Assembly (NCBI GenBank): GCA_006227085.1
Contig: SBFY01000044.1
Span: 1-19,070, forward strand
Reading direction: 5' to 3'
Length of the DNA: 19,070 nt
Source of the DNA: Gammaproteobacteria bacterium
GTDB lineage: Bacteria > Pseudomonadota > Gammaproteobacteria > Pseudomonadales > M0112
The stretch's first letter is position 1; every line of letters begins with the position of its first letter. Below are positions 18,673 to 19,070 of the stretch, piece by piece. The position numbers and the translations under genes are program-made. The notes below the pieces were generated by a model. It did not search any database. It was not told where the DNA came from and saw nothing but the letters and a program-made list of their open reading frames with translations.

Positions 18673-19070
18673 TTATCCACGCGGATAATTCGGTGCTTCC
18701 TTGGTGATGCTGACGTCATGCACATGGCTTTCCGTCATGCCTGCAGACGTCACTTTCACCAGTTTGGGCTGGGTGCGCATGGTGTCGATATCCCGGCTAC
18801 CGGTATACCCCATGCTGGAGCGCAAACCACCCATCAACTGGTGAATAATGGCAGAGACGGGGCCTTTGTAGGGCACACGCCCTTCAATGCCTTCCGGCAC
18901 CAGCTTCTCCACGCCTTCACTGGCGCTCTGGAAATAACGGTCACTGGAACCCTGGCGATGCGACATGGCGCCCAGGGAACCCATACCACGATAGGCCTTG
19001 TAGGTACGGCCCTGGTACAACTCCACTTCTCCCGGCGCTTCTTCGGTACCGGCCAGCAAACTGCCCAGCA
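18673..19070 (-). CDS. guaB: Inosine-5'-monophosphate dehydrogenase, C-terminal part
   Basis: Oxidises IMP to XMP with NAD, the committed step of GMP synthesis and the source of the GuaA substrate. About 131 C-terminal residues are in the window. They begin in LGSLLAGTEEAPGE, and continue with the mobile-flap region YRGMGSLGAM and SSDRYFQ. The VPYKGPVSAIIHQLMGGLRS segment and the C-terminus EAPNYPRG follow. The catalytic Cys loop and CBS domains lie beyond the right edge. The gene is upstream of guaA on the same strand, a guaBA arrangement. Confidence 0.97.
   Translation of the reverse strand, partial: LGSLLAGTEEAPGEVELYQGRTYKAYRGMGSLGAMSHRQGSSDRYFQSASEGVEKLVPEGIEGRVPYKGPVSAIIHQLMGGLRSSMGYTGSRDIDTMRTQPKLVKVTSAGMTESHVHDVSITKEAPNYPRG

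Overview
The window is about 19 kb of dense, chromosomal housekeeping sequence from a gammaproteobacterium. That assignment rests on a complete isc Fe-S operon of the IscR/IscS/IscU/IscA/HscB/HscA/Fdx/IscX type, a single-chain PurL of about 1290 residues, MltF, and the gene order. From memory of Pseudomonas aeruginosa, two blocks that are separate there (secD-secF...suhB-trmJ...isc-ndk-rlmN, and purL-mltF-tadA-guaA-guaB) are fused here. A Pseudomonadales- or Cellvibrionales-like bacterium is therefore likely, but genus and species cannot be given. I see no mobile element, CRISPR array, tRNA, rRNA, phage gene or defence gene.

Layout from left to right. Positions 1-350: 5' part of rlmN (minus). 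361-786: ndk (minus), 10 bp before rlmN and probably co-transcribed with it. 922-6379: the isc operon (minus) in the order iscR, iscS, iscU, iscA, hscB, hscA, fdx, iscX, with gaps of 3-32 bp or ATGA overlaps. An IscR type-1-like operator overlaps the -35 of the iscR promoter. 6517-7257: trmJ (minus), divergent from suhB (plus, 7373-8185). A bidirectional hairpin terminator separates suhB from the convergent secD-secF pair (minus, 8239-11041). 11087-14959: purL (minus), divergent from mltF (plus, 15074-16597). The end of mltF overlaps the end of convergent tadA (minus, 16563-17018). tadA follows guaA (minus, 17023-18600), which follows guaB (minus, 18673 to beyond the edge), with a hairpin between guaB and guaA.

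Functionally the genes cover Fe-S cluster assembly and its regulator, nucleotide metabolism (ndk, purL, guaA, guaB), RNA modification (rlmN, trmJ, tadA), the SecDF export motor, an inositol-phosphatase-family RNA-processing factor (suhB) and a lytic transglycosylase (mltF). RlmN is itself a radical-SAM Fe-S enzyme, so its place beside isc is sensible.

I did not find a convincing new biological system. The points worth a second look are small: the purL-secD junction without yajC, the absence of cysE between trmJ and iscR, a G9 tract just upstream of the iscR promoter, GC-rich discriminators at several promoters, leader hairpins before ndk, secD and guaA, and the mltF/tadA 3' overlap.
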